Positions 33,374 to 44,940 of a DNA stretch of 64,000 bases are shown piece by piece. A program made the translations under genes and the position numbers. Position 1 is the stretch's first letter, and every line of letters begins with the position of its first letter. Where the stretch lies: the NCBI GenBank assembly GCA_014529385.2, contig CM043967.1:1958501-2022500 (forward strand), read 5' to 3'. The notes beneath the pieces are model-generated. The model was not told the origin of the DNA, ran no database searches, and saw nothing but the letters and a program-made list of their open reading frames with translations. Source of the DNA: Adiantum capillus-veneris (taxonomy: Eukaryota > Streptophyta > Polypodiopsida > Polypodiales > Pteridaceae).

Positions 33374-35392
33374 ATGGTGGCCTCGAAGTCACCGGCAAAG
33401 AGGAAAAGAATGACCATCAACGATTATCTAGACGAAGTGGAACCCTTTGTCATTCCAGAAGGAACACTCAAGCCCACCAACACCTGGATACAAGAGGATC
33501 TGTTAGAGTCGAATGACCTAAAGATCTACCAGGGAGTGTTCAAAGACAATGAAGGCAATGTCATAGAGCTACCAATGCTGCCGAGACAACTCAATGAGTT
33601 TGTACGAAGCAAGATGGCCGGCTACTTGGAGAAAATTGATCTCCACAACTACTTCGAAGCAATACCGGCAGGAGTGGACATCAAAAGAGTCTGGGAGTTT
33701 GTAACAAGCATCAAAGAGGATGGAGTAGCCAAGGTAACAGATTTACAAGGCATACCAGATACAGAGATAATAATTACTGAGCGGGTTGTAGCCCATGCAC
33801 TAGACCTCTCCAATGAGGGAGACAATGTAACAAAAAGAAGGGATGAAGTCAAGGTGTACAAAGAGAAAAAGGCAAATTACACCTTTGAAGACATTGCCAA
33901 CCCAAAGGTGGCAATCATGAGCCAGTTATACAACCAGTACTTCCACATGTGCATGAAGAGGCCACAAAAGTACAGGATGCCGCCAGGTGCAATTGCCACA
34001 ACGTTTACTTGGGCAATGACAAAAAGCACCCCAAAGATAATCAACTATGTGGCATACATACATGACAACTTAGTAAAGATGGGTAACAAAAAGCCAACCT
34101 ACATAGTGCCAGGAGAACTGATCACCAAGGTGGTATATAGGGCACTACACGCTAAAGGAAGGTGGCCTGACCCCCCATCTCAGAATGATTGGCTGAGAGT
34201 AAAAGAAGACAAGGAAGATGAGCCTCAAAGGGCACCAAGGGTGGCTACGAGGTTGAAAAGACGGCTAGAGCCAGTTGAAGAGGAGCAACCCGAGCAGAAG
34301 AAAGGAAAGAAAGAGTTTGATCAAGTGCCGACCAAAGAGAAAAGGTCACAAAAAGCGGCAAGACTAAAGAGGCTGAAGAATAGTGTAAGGAGCTTAGCAA
34401 GTCATTGCGAGATGCCGAAAAAGTACGAGATAATTTGACGCTACAGCTGGCAGAAGAAACGAAAGAAGTAGAAGCTATGAGGAATGCCAAGGAGAGAGCA
34501 GAGATAGAACAAGAAGCAAGCCTGGATAAAGTCCTTGAGCTCAAGGACCAACTAAAAGTCAAAGATCAAACCATCCAGAGGTTGTGAGCATCACCTGCTA
34601 GAGTCAGAGCTACGAGCTTGACTCAAATCATTTCCGAGTCAACTATATGAAGAGCAAATGCAGGAACTTCAGAAGGAGCTGACTCTCGAGAAAAAGCAGA
34701 GATTGATGATGGCTGAAGGTTCTATAGTAATGCAAACAAGAATGGAGGAGGGCCAAAAATCCCTACAAGAAGAAGTGGAAAGCATAAAGATAAAGCTCGA
34801 GGAGGCGGAAAGAGTAAACGCTGAACTTAATGACCTCCTCGTGAATATGGGCGGAGAAGCTAAAGCGAAAAAGAAAACACTCCTCAGGAAAATTGAGGAG
34901 TTGAAAGGCCAGCAAGGAGGAGAGGCAGAAAGCTCAGGGCCAGCCGCCAATGAGGGCATCGACCTCGAAAATGTGGCAGATCCGGTGGAAACACCTATGC
35001 AAGAGGAAATCATAGCAGGATCCTCTCAAGAGCCACAGGATCTAACACAAGAAGAGGATGAGAAATTGCGTAAGGCAATAGAGGAAGAACTCAGAGAAAC
35101 CACGAAGGAAGCCTTGGAGTGGGAGCAGAGGGTCTTCAAATCTATGACCATTCAGAAGATCGACGCCAGCAATCTCAGGCGCGAGTGGCTTCAACCCTCT
35201 CTCCCATATCCATTGCTAAAATATGAGACAGCTACAATAAACAAGTGGATCAGAGAAGAGCCAGTTGTACCTCTCTACAATGAAGACACCTCAAAGCCAG
35301 AAGGAGTTAAACGTGGATTCTCAGCCAAAGTAGAGCAAGGCTTGGCTTATAAAGTACCCACAATACCTAATCCACTTGGTAGAGGCACCTAA
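33374..35392 (+). pseudogene. Large ORF of RT-less element C, unknown domain plus coiled coil
   Basis: The frame at 33374-34438 (354 residues, start MVASKSPAKRKRMTINDYLD) has an N-terminal domain of about 270 residues with WIQEDLLES, KIDLHNYFEAIPAGVDIKRV, a WEFVTSIKEDG block and FHMCMKRPQKYRMPPGAIAT, then a basic KR-rich linker. After shifts, 34405-34587 and 34658-35392 encode a long Glu/Lys/Leu coiled coil and a C-terminal part (EWLQPSLPYPLLKYETATIN). No zinc knuckle, protease, RT or integrase signature is present. A decayed relative precedes gag in gypsy 1. It may be a gag-like or accessory protein of a non-autonomous LTR element; the family is not one I recognise. Confidence 0.6.
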
Positions 35393-35930
35393 ACATATCA
35401 GAGACAACCTTAGCTTCTGTCCTCTACCAAGGGTTAGGACGTGGAAGGCACAAGAAATTTTGCAAAGAAGCCAACCCACTTGGCTGAACTACCCAAAGTT
35501 GTCGGGCGTGAAGGCAGGTGAGAGAATAAGTGTCCAATACATGGTGAAAACCCTAACGGGAGCCATAAAGTTGTTCACTGGCTGACCTGACCTTACATGC
35601 ATTATGATGAGGAAAATCTGCAGAACCATCTTAGCAGTGTTCGAGACCTTCAAGCCATGCCAGGTGACCGACAACATATTCTTCTTCCAAGATACATACA
35701 GATGTGCCTATGATCTATCAGGTCAGCCTTCCAAGGAGGTGATACATGCGCTGTATCAAAGAATCATGTTTCTACATCCTATCACCTCCAGTCTTTTGAA
35801 GAAGCATTCTATACAAGGTTCTTCACCATGAATACAGACATCTTTGGCCCAACAATGTTGAACCTACATGCCAGGTACGAATCACTGCTAAAGATGCGAG
35901 AAACGATAAGATGAAGCAGTAGATCAAGGC
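35393..35930 (+). pseudogene. C-terminal continuation of the element C ORF
   Basis: Open stretches at 35376-35585 and 35604-35831 (VQYMVKTLTGAIKLFTG, IFFFQDTYRCAYDLSGQPS) continue the same protein after a stop/shift near 35390 and TGA at 35583. Coding-like composition persists to about 35930, then the purine tract follows. Confidence 0.45.
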
Positions 35931-35951
35931 CATGTCAGGGACAACATGAGC

Positions 35952-35964
35952 AAGGAGGGGGGGA
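35952..35964 (+). other. Polypurine tract of element C
   Basis: AAGGAGGGGGGGA lies one base before the TGTTAGAAGC start of an LTR. Confidence 0.75.
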
Positions 35965-35965
35965 G

Positions 35966-36903
35966 TGTTAGAAGCTAGACACACCCCACGGCAGTAACTA
36001 CTCGGAGGACTATTATTTTTTGTAATTATTCATTCATTGAGGAAAACCTGATTTTTCACCTTGTAATTATTGGGACTTACAGAAGTTTCCAGATTGTATC
36101 CCAGTTTTGATAGTTAGATTGAGTAGATGATTGATTTTGGAACTTTAGGGTTTGAGAAATTCTAAGGTATATATACCACTTTTTGACCTTAATGAAAAAA
36201 TCTTTTGTCATTTTTAAAAACAAGTTTTGAAGTCTGTGAGTGAGCGTACTGTGTACGAGAGAGAGAGAGTGTGCACTTCATCTTGACGCTACGTGTGCTC
36301 CGGTGGTTGGAATCGAGTGCGGAGGAGTGCAGCGTGTTGCCCCCGACGAGAGCTACGCGCCGATATCTACATTGCGCGTGTACGATTCAGTTTTGCGAGA
36401 TCCTTCTACGGGCTTCATTGGGTGTTTGGGTGAGCATACGTTATCCGATTTTGCATTGCAGCATATCCACGCGTTCACATTGAGTAGAACTACACATTAG
36501 GCACTTTAGATTTAGGAAACGAAGACCTGCAGATTTCGGCCAGACATCCTACATGTTTCTGCACCAGGTGTTTTGGGTCGTGATTTTGGTTCATAAACCT
36601 TAGGGAGAGCGACCTATTGGTATTAGTAGGGTCTCCTTCAAGTTCTATGGTGTTTCGAGATTATTGGATGGATGTTCGACTCTAGAAAGCGTCGTAGGAG
36701 GTTCCCTCTTGTTCACTCTTGAAGGCTGTGACTTAGACAATTGGTAGAGACCTCTGTAGGAATTAGTTAGAAGTCGGTCGAGTGTAGGTTGACACCTTAT
36801 TCTTGCTTCCACGTGCCTGCGGGTCGAGATTCGTCCTTAGCTGACATTACATGTTAGGTGAGTTCTCGCTATGCTGACGTCCGTCGCGGCGTATCCGTCC
36901 AAC
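35966..36903 (+). repeat. 3' LTR of element C
   Basis: Starts TGTTAGAAGC after the purine tract. It has a TATA-like GGTATATATACC at about 36167 and an AATGAAAAAATC region near 36190 that could serve 3' processing. The end is placed near 36890-36903 (GTCCAACA), uncertain. No copy of this LTR was found on the 5' side of the element, so the 5' half may have been replaced. Its start resembles the putative LTR start of gypsy 2 (TGTTAGGAGC). ORFs inside it are not genes. Confidence 0.65.
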
Positions 36904-37077
36904 AAAGAAACATTTACATTTGCATACTCTAATGTATCATTGTACGCATTGACAAGGTTCATACTATCCTTACGCTGCTGTTTTCTTGCATCCATCTAGC
37001 ATCTTCAAAAGGATAATTTTTGAATTTAATAAGTATCATCGGATAATCTTACCATGCCATAGTACCCTGTCCTCATG

Positions 37078-38056
37078 TCAAAGGATAGCTTTGGGTTTTA
37101 GCACCTCTTCTTGATCTTCGATCTCTGGGGGGTCTTCAATGATTGGTTTTGTTGGTGGCTCTCCTTTGTAAGGCTTTAGTAGGCTCACATGAAAGGCATT
37201 ATGCATGAGACAATGCTTGGGAAACTTGAGTTGATAGACCATCTCATTGATTTGTTTTAAAATTTGAAAAGGACCATAGTATCTTTTTACTAATTTAGCA
37301 TAATACTTTTGGTGGCCCATAGGATTTTTGACCATAGTTTGCCTCAATCAAGCCTTGGGAAACTTAAGTAAGGCCCAATCATTTTCTTTGAGCATTAAGG
37401 CCCTTCTGTGCTTATTAGTAGCAGCTTTTTGCCTTTGCTGAGAGATGGATATAGCCTCCTTAATCTTTTGGAAAGATTCTTGTAGGTCTCAACTATACTC
37501 ATCGGAAGCAAAGATCTTCCCATGTACGTTAAGTAGCAAGGGAATTTTAGTAGTATGGACAGTGTTGTGGTATGCACACTCTACAAGTGATAAATACTTC
37601 TCCCATTGTGAGCGTTGATCTACTTTTGTAACATAAGTCTTTAGTAGAGCGAGAATTGTAAGGTTAGCTATCTCACTTTGGCCATCCATTTGTGTGGTTG
37701 ATGGGCTGAAGAGAAATTCAAACTTGTTCCTAGATTTTCAAAGAGACCTTTCCAAAAATTATTGGTCATTCTAGGATCTCTAACACCATGGATGTTGGCA
37801 ATCCATGGTGTTTGAAAAATATGGGATATGAAGAGGGTTGCCATTTGGTGTGCCTTAATAGTCTTTTTGATAGGCATAAAGTGTGCTTGCTAAAACTGTT
37901 GACTATTGTCCATATTCCTATATTATTATGAATAAACTTGGGTAATCCAAAGATAAAATCTATGGATATACTCTCCCATGGAGAATTAGGGATTGACAAT
38001 GGCTGGAGTAATCCAAGTTGCTTCCCCCTATCATACTTTGTCTTTTGGCATACCAC
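37078..38056 (-). pseudogene. Gypsy 3 integrase (chromovirus type), broken
   Basis: On the minus strand: VCQKTKYDRGKQLGLLQPLS and ISIDFIFGLPKFI (zinc-finger end and first catalytic Asp, 37960-38056), then GLPTSMVLEILE, VECAYHNTVHTTK and the C-terminal block YYAKLVKRYYGPFQILKQIN followed by NAFHVSLLKPYKG. These are typical of chromoviral integrases. The reading ends LKPKAIL at 37078, where a chromodomain would normally continue; none is readable. Several frame changes are present. Confidence 0.9.
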
Positions 38057-38122
38057 ACATTAGGAAACATACTCTTGTATGTCCACTTTCATGGTGTGCC
38101 AATAAAAACACATATCTACTCC

Positions 38123-38640
38123 TCAAAGATTAGGTTGAATCCCTTTATGCCCCGCATAGGGAGGAGCATGGGTTTCATACATCGCTTTCTCACAAAGGGA
38201 GTGAGTAACACATAGCCTGTTTCCATGAAGAATGTAACCATCCAGCAAGGTGAATGGCTCCTCTTTCTTGCCTAAGGCAAGGGTTGACATTATGTCCTTA
38301 AAATCAAGGTCAATAACATACTCAACTATCATGGAAGATAGATCATTGTGAGTTTCTATAGACACCGCATTTGCCCTTGGTCGCCGTGATAGAGCATCAG
38401 CCACTTGATTATGCTTACCAGCAATATGAGCAATATGAAAATTGAATTGCAAAAGGAAATTTTCCCACCTCATTTGTTTGTCAAAAATCTTGGTTTGCTT
38501 CATGAAGTACTTGAGACTTTGGTGGTCCGTTCGTAAGATGAATGGAGTCCCCAATAGATAGTGCTTCCTTGTGTCTAGGGCATGTTGAACAACTAGTAAC
38601 TGTTTTTTGTATATGCTCAACACTCGTTCATCGGTATTGA
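38123..38640 (-). pseudogene. Gypsy 3 RNase H and tether
   Basis: LRTDHQSLKYFMKQ, KQMRWENFLLQFNFHIAHIA and KHNQVADALSRR are the C-terminal RNase H blocks of gypsy elements. They run into the linker before the integrase zinc finger (PPYAGHKGIQ). One 166-residue frame is open. Confidence 0.9.
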
Positions 38641-39870
38641 ATCTTCAACTTTTATAGGCTATGGCATGCACTTCTTGGATCAAGAGTGATCCAAAGCAAT
38701 CTCCACAAGCATCACAGTGGACCTCAAATGGCTTTGAGAGGTCCGGTAGTGTAAGCACCGGTTGGGAGGTAAGCTTTTCTTTAAGCTTGTCAAAAGATTT
38801 TTTCTCTTTACTAGTCCATGCATACTTAGCATTCTTTTTTGTTAATTCATGTAATGATCTTGCTATTTGAGAGAATTTTTTTATGAAGCATCTGTAGTAT
38901 GCGCAAATACCAATAAATCTTCATAGCTCATGCAGATTCCTTTGATTAGGCCATCCTTTTATTACCTCTAACTTTGATGGATCCATATGGATACCATCTT
39001 GAGAGATAATGTCACCTAAGTACTGAATCTCTTGAATAAGAAATTCACTCTTCTTTTGGTTAATTAAAAGCTTATTCTCCCTCAAAGCTTGAAAGATTAC
39101 ATGGAGATGTTGCTTATGCTCCTAAACAGAAATGGAGTAGATGATGATATCATCAAAGAACACTCCAGTAAACTTGCGGTAGGGCCTCGGGGAGGTCACC
39201 TAAAAAAAACGCAACCTATCACATGAGTTCAATAGAAGGATATTAAAAGTTCTTGAAACTTAAGTACTATATATACAAAAGGATACTATTTTTTTAAATT
39301 TGTAAAAAAGTTACAGATCTAAAAAAAAAGGGTACATTATATTCCTAAACAAATTCACAGATAAAGGGTTTTATAAACATGTATTGAACACGCGTGGTAT
39401 GGTAGTTTTACACATAACGAACCGCTCAAGGGTAGGGCCTAAACTTTTTCTCCATTAGGTGGTTGAATGTGACGGGATCATCTGTCAAGCCAAAAGGCAT
39501 GACAAGATATTCACAAAGACCAAACGTTGTGTGAAAAGTAGTATTTACAATATCTTCATTCACTATCCTTATTGATGATAGACACTTTTTAGGTCAATCC
39601 TAGTGAAGTAGGTAGAACCTTGTAGGTTATCAAACAGATCTTCTACCCGCGGTACGGGAAATTTTTTTTGATAGCAATCTAGTTTAGTGCTCTATAGTCG
39701 ACACACATACGATATGTGTCGTCTTTCTTTTGCACGAGTAGGACTGGTGAACAGGGAGAGGTGCTAGGCCTCACTAGCCCCTTGTCTACCAGCTCATGCA
39801 CTTGCCTCATAATCTCATCTTGTTGAGCTTGATAAAATCTATAAGGAGATTTATTAATGGTGAACTCCCA
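38641..39870 (-). pseudogene. Gypsy 3 reverse transcriptase, interrupted by an insertion
   Basis: No long ORF remains, but minus-strand RT blocks can be read: LCEYLVMPFGLTDDPVTFN (39470-39520), the strand FRPYRKFTGV split by the 243-bp insertion, and the active-site box VFFDDIIIYS (about 39130-39160). Confidence 0.8.
39178..39440. mobile_element. 243-bp insertion with a 10-bp target duplication in the gypsy 3 RT
   Basis: GGTAGGGCCT occurs at 39178-39187 and again at 39431-39440. Removing one copy and the 243 bp between restores a continuous RT reading across that point. The insert is AT-rich and non-coding. I see no terminal inverted repeats; 9-10-bp duplications are typical of Mutator-type elements. 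It is a small non-autonomous element of unknown class. Confidence 0.85.
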
Positions 39871-39880
39871 GGTAGAGGCT

Positions 39881-40640
39881 CTATCTTATGGTCATCATCC
39901 CCTTGTTTTGGAAATAACTCCATAGGATGTCATCAATAAATACATCTTGGAATCTATTTAGAACGTCAGACAAGTCTAATTCTTCTTGATTCCTACCACT
40001 TTGTTTTGTCAAAGAATTAGCATCATATAGAGACTCTTTAACAAAAATCATGTATGAGGAAACTGAGTCTTTCATTGATTTATGAAAAGCAGGTGAATTT
40101 ACAAGAGGTATAGTACGACCCGACTCATTGGCATCTATATACATGTTCTTTTCCCTGCAGGTGAAATAAATTTTCCTTTCAGGGAACTTCATTTTGGAAG
40201 CCATGTGGTTTAACCATGGTGCTGTTAGGATAACATACTCATGTTGGAGAGGGAAGATGAACAAGTCTTCTTTGTCAACGTAGCTTTGGACATGAAGCCT
40301 CAACTTCCCAATTTAGGGAGTACGAAGGCTTATTGTCCCTTAATATCTCCATTTGGCAATTATAGTATCTTCCATCTCAAAAGCTTGAATGCCCAACTTA
40401 GTGGCCAACTCCATTTATATGAAATTGGGAGTAGATCCATGGTCAAAAAGGATGAAGGCATCATGCTCCCTCGCCTTTTCCCAAGCATAGGAAAGAGATG
40501 ACCCTTTGCAATGAGTATGCTCTTTTAGAGCTTTGGCCGTGGAAGCTCTAGGAGTCTCATTGCGTGCATTTGTTTTGGGGCAAGAACAATAACCATGCCC
40601 TTGCTCCCCGCACTTGAAATATTTGTGATCCTTTCAAAAA
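39881..40640 (-). pseudogene. Gypsy 3 nucleocapsid end and protease
   Basis: The minus strand reads KCGEQGHGYC near 40600 (knuckle lacking its first Cys), then FILFDHGSTPNFI (about 40445) as the protease site D-x-G-S-T, and in 39881-40303 the LRLHV...VILTAPWLN second half leading to the DLSDVLNRFQDVF start of RT. Protease Ser/Thr is replaced by His in D-H-G. Confidence 0.75.
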
Positions 40641-41190
40641 GCCTCTAGCTCTTTAGGAGACAGTATATTTTTACCTTTGTAAAATCCCTTCTCCTTGGTC
40701 TTTTTGTTGTTGTTGTTGGAGTTACCTTGGGAAGAATTTTGAGCATTTTTCTTCCCTCTTGAATCATTTTGGTCTTTGTTTTCCATGTGCTTGGCATTCC
40801 TTTTAGCCCCTTGTTGGAGATTAATGCGAGAAGAAACCGTAGTGTGGTGGATGAATTTGATGAAAATGCTAGGCCATTGTGAGTTGACATACTTGGCCAT
40901 ATCAGAGAGATTCTTCTTTTGGAAGTCTCAACAAGAGGCTTCCTAAGCTCTTTCTATTCTAGGATCCCATACACACAAAATTATTGAGTAACTTCGGCTT
41001 GCAAGGCAGGATTGGCCTTAGCTTGTTGCAACCTAGTAATAAGACAATTCACAAACATTGGGGAATCATCAATAGCACCTTCATGTGAAAAATCAAAGTT
41101 GTCAATATTCATTATACTCTCTTTATTATTGTCAACCATGCTCTTGGGGGGGGGGCACTTAATAATTATGTGAATATCATGTGAGTGCAA
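40641..41190 (-). pseudogene. Gypsy 3 gag remnant
   Basis: Basic Asn/Lys-rich nucleocapsid-like stretches (40645-40900: NSNNNNKKTKEKGFYKGKN) and an upstream piece (40981-41190) in a different frame. A capsid domain is not clearly readable. Confidence 0.5.
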
Positions 41191-41705
41191 CAGAAGGGGT
41201 TATCAAATATTATTTTCTCTCACATTCTCACATACATAAGGGTACCATAAAATGGATTTGAGAAAAAAATTTATAGATTTATCCATAGTGACCCCCCCCC
41301 TCCGAGGCCATGCTTTTAAACTTATGTGTATGCTACTTTGTGCTTTGGTACCCTCAAAACCCTTACATGATACTCTTGTTTACCTTTGAAGATTAGCTCT
41401 CAAATAGCCACACCCATGGTTTAGAGACTGTTGATTGCAAAGAGTAGTGGAGAGGGTCTAACATTTCTCGGTTGATTATGGTTCTTGTTGAGGTTGCTAG
41501 TAGCTCAATAATGGTTAAGCCGAAGGCAACCCCTTAAAGACTCCATTGTTAAGTCTATAGTTCCAAATGGTGTACCTTGAACTAAGTCCTTTTCAACCAA
41601 GATAAAATATCCCTGTCCCACTTACCCTCTTGCAATAAACATGTCCAACCTTTCATGGACAGCTTAAGGACCTCTCTTCTTAAGCAAGAAAAGAGAAACC
41701 AATAG

Positions 41706-41722
41706 CTCTAATACCATTTTAA
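41706..41722 (-). other. Primer binding site of gypsy 3
   Basis: TGGTATTAGAGCTATT on the minus strand is a one-base variant of the initiator-tRNA-Met site used by chromoviruses. It lies 5' of the gag remnant. The LTR should extend towards higher coordinates, but it is soon interrupted by the 42113-42690 fragment. Confidence 0.65.
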
Positions 41723-42112
41723 TGGAATATGACTATAACATTGACTGTAGTGGAAATTGAAATAAAAATAGTGAGCATTTTCTTTAAGAGAATTCTTAAA
41801 TAGCATAAGAAGAGTAATTGATTCATGGTAGCAAGATGAAGATTAAACTTAATTAGCCTGGCATGAACAGTACTTGTAAAAGAGAAAGAGAAAGGGTTAG
41901 AGAAATTGACAACAGTTGAGGACCAGATTTATGTCGAGTCAGTGGTCCCCCCTCCAAAGGATTTTGTATTATAGATTCCCCCATAAAGAGCGACTTGGTA
42001 CAATACAAGATCGCATTCTTTGAGACCTTCTTGGTGCAATGAATATGGTAGACTTCATACACCAAAATTATGCCCTTAATTGACTTGCAAAAGCAGTTAC
42101 ACATCCTGGGCC

Positions 42113-42690
42113 TCAATCCCAAGCCATCAAACACCTTCAAAGGTGGAGAGAGCTAGGAGGGAGTGAGGGAAGGGAAGAGGAATAAGAAGTAACATATGAG
42201 AAAGCAATAGGCTCCTCACTTGTATTACTCTTTTTGCTTAGCATAGGATAATAGCATATTAATGGAGATGAAGAAGATGGAAAGATTTTTATTTGGAGCA
42301 TGGATTTTGTTTAGATTTGCATTCTATAGCCAAGAGGTGTTGGTGTAGTCTCTCAACTCCTCAACAAGCTTGGAGAAGGAGATAAAGTTCTTGCTTCACA
42401 CAATGAGAATGAGAGTAGTGTGTGTGTGAGAGAGAGAGGGTATAAAGTCAACAATAAAATTCTTGCTTCACACAATGAGAATGAGAGTAGTGTGTGTGAG
42501 AGAGAGGGTATAAAGTCAACAAGCACACCCCCTCCTTGCTTGGGTCTTCTCGACCCCCTCTTTTGGCTCAACCCTGAAAATGATTGGACGACCTCAAGCC
42601 TGGCCAATCACATGCTTTGTGCATATCAAGCAAAAAGGGTAGCATTAGGACAAGTGTCCTTCTCACCCCTTAGAGAGAGAGGGCTTGAAT
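42113..42690 (+). repeat. Copia-type LTR fragment, homologous to 3432-4225
   Basis: Plus-strand match to the minus-strand LTR at 3.5-4.0 kb (shared CTTCAAAGGTGGAGA, CAACAAGCTTGGAGAAGGAG, GGCCAATCACATGCTTTGTG). Contains a 72-bp tandem duplication (TCTTGCTTCACACAATGAGA at 42389 and 42461), each copy ending in a TATA-like GGGTATAAAGTCAACA. Confidence 0.8.
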
Positions 42691-42954
42691 AATACTTAAA
42701 CAATTAATTAATTCAACTAAATTCTCATTGGACCTCTCTCAAGGCCATCTAATAGGCTTTAGCACACTATCAGGGAAATCTAGTTAGGAGATTTACATGT
42801 GTTCCATATGCCTCTTTGAGCAAGGGGTGTCCCTTGGGTGAGGGACTTTCCATTCAACCGCATCCCCTACTCTCTAGGATTTCTCCCTCTTTTGTAGGCC
42901 CTTGTTTGACTTTCACGCCCCTTAAGCACCTAGGTGCCCAAGTACCTTAATCCG

Positions 42955-43150
42955 CTTAATCATCAAGAATGATAAGTACCTCAAGCACCTTAATCATCAA
43001 TCATGACAAGCACCTTAGTCAGCAAGCACGACAAACATCATCTTAATCAGCAAGCATGAAAAGCACCTCAATCACCTTAGGCAGCAAAGACGACAAGCAC
43101 CTCAAGCACATTAGTCAGCAACAAGCATGAGAAGCACCTCAAGCTTGGGT
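42955..43150. repeat. Degenerate minisatellite (AAGCACCTCAAGCACCTTA units)
   Basis: Phrases AAGCACCT(C/T)A, CACCTTA(A/G)TCA and GCAAGCACGACAA recur about every 36-40 bp over some 200 bp. Confidence 0.75.
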
Positions 43151-43841
43151 AGGGTTCCCACCTTACAGTCAACCTAGGATTTTGCCTAAAATCCTAGGTC
43201 TTAAGACTTTTAACACTAACCTTTGGAGGTCTTTAATGAAGCTACCCCTAAGGTCTTTTAAGCTCCATTATCTAGTTATTTCGCTTTGATAGATCATCTT
43301 CCTTTTGGACCCGTTGCCTTCTCTCCCTTTGGTCCCATGTTGAGCTAGGTCTAAAAGCACATGTCTATATTCTAACTCTTGTTCTTGTTTATTTTCCCAC
43401 ATTAAATGATCAGTTCAATATGATAAAATCATTTGGGTTAGTTAAATATTAGATTTTATGAAATGTTTTAAATGATAGTTCCTCAATGTTGCATTCTTCT
43501 CTCTCTTCTCTTTACATCTATGGCTACTTCTCTATTACTTGAAAAAGTAAATGTTGATAGTGAATTAAAAGAATTATTTAAGGAGATTTTTCTAGATGAT
43601 TTCCCACTAGGGTTATTGCTGACACGTTGGAAAGGGGGTACACACCCACGACACAACAAAGTGTGTCTCTTAGCCCAGGATACACACATCAGCCCAATCC
43701 ACTCGGATTTACCTTAAAAATCCACATAATCTCACCTACACACACCTGTCTTGATACACTAATGCACACAAACACCACTCAAAAGCTCCAACATATTCCA
43801 CACCCACATAATATTTGTTCCATACCACAAACACACACCAA

Positions 43842-43842
43842 C

Positions 43843-43881
<39 letters not shown>

Positions 43882-43970
43882 CATATATTTATAAATATCT
43901 ATATATATATCTATATATATGTGTGTGTGTGTGTGCATTTGTGTGTGTGTGCGTGTGTGTGTGCGCGCTT
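43842..43970. repeat. Compound (CT)n-(TA)n-(TG)n microsatellite
   Basis: About 11 CT units, then interrupted TA runs, then GTGTGT/GTGCGT runs ending GCGCGC. Confidence 0.95.
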
Positions 43971-44371
43971 ACACGAACCTCAATTTGGGGTTGCACCCAA
44001 TCACACCAAGCAAAGCATAATAGAAATGAGAAATGGGAGTGGGAAACCAACACAAAAAGGGGGCAACGGCGAGATTCACATTCGTAAAACCTGGTTACAA
44101 TAGCACCTATGTATTGTCCAAGGCACACTCCTCTTGCACCTCCTTCTTCTTCACTCCCAAGCCTTGGCCCTCCAAAAGCAACAGCCTCGGAAATGGCTTT
44201 CAAAAGCCCTTTACATTTTGCAAAAATGACTCTTATATGGAGTCCTACCCTCTCCAAGAATTAAAAAACGGGTTTCACTTGGCTCGTGCAGCACTCCAGT
44301 AGCTCCTTTAGGATTTTTTTTTGCATTGTACACATATGGTACACCCCATTTAGCATGTTTTGCTTTCTCTG

Positions 44372-44940
44372 TTGGCTCAATCAACCACTCTAATACCACT
44401 GCATATGAAGCACTTCAAGGGCTCATTTTGGTTGACATGACGTCGTGACAACCCAGAAGAGGCCACTTATTTTCAATAAAAGGTTTGGGCCACGTGTGAC
44501 CGCCCCTTGCAAGACCGCCACGTCAGCATGCCGCACGTCACTGAAAAACGATTGTGGCAGCCATAGATAGCCCAAGATGACACCACGCCACCACCATTCC
44601 CTCCAAGATATGCAACACGTAGAGTTCAGAGCTGCCACCACTCACACCGCCGTGGCCAAGGCTTAAGAGAGCTCCACACTAAGTCCCACTCAACTTTGTT
44701 GCTCAATAGGGGGGACTCACTCCCGATGATATACTCTGTCCACCCTGTTTTGCACTTTGCATATGGGACATTAGATGGCCACGTGGCAGCTCTCTCTTGA
44801 CTGCCCCCTTTAGGGGCCCCAACCTCCAAAAAACATCTTCTCACAAACATTACATTAAAAAAAACTTCTTTCTCCCCTACTTTTTTTGTTTGATAACTAT
44901 TGCCTAAAGCTCCAATCATCAAGCCATCAAGCCCCAATGA
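44372..44940 (-). repeat. Putative LTR end with PBS on the minus strand
   Basis: TGGTATTAGAGTGGTTGATT (minus strand, 44372-44389) follows a sequence ending ATATGCA, as expected for an initiator-tRNA-Met PBS after an LTR. The 550 bp on the LTR side is non-repetitive in this window, so the LTR is inferred from the PBS only. No gag is recognisable downstream on the minus strand. Confidence 0.4.

Noticed and set aside
33649-35013. Minus-strand Ser-rich ORFs
   Set aside because: Antisense shadows of the Lys/Glu-rich plus-strand ORF of element C.
36240-36500. 86-residue Cys-containing ORF
   Set aside because: Lies inside the element C LTR and has no recognisable domain.
37078-37100. Chromodomain expected after the gypsy 3 integrase
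   Set aside because: The frame ends at AIL and the next bases give no chromodomain in any minus-strand frame.
43627-44103. 158-residue Thr/His/Leu-rich ORF
   Set aside because: Runs through the compound microsatellite; no domain.
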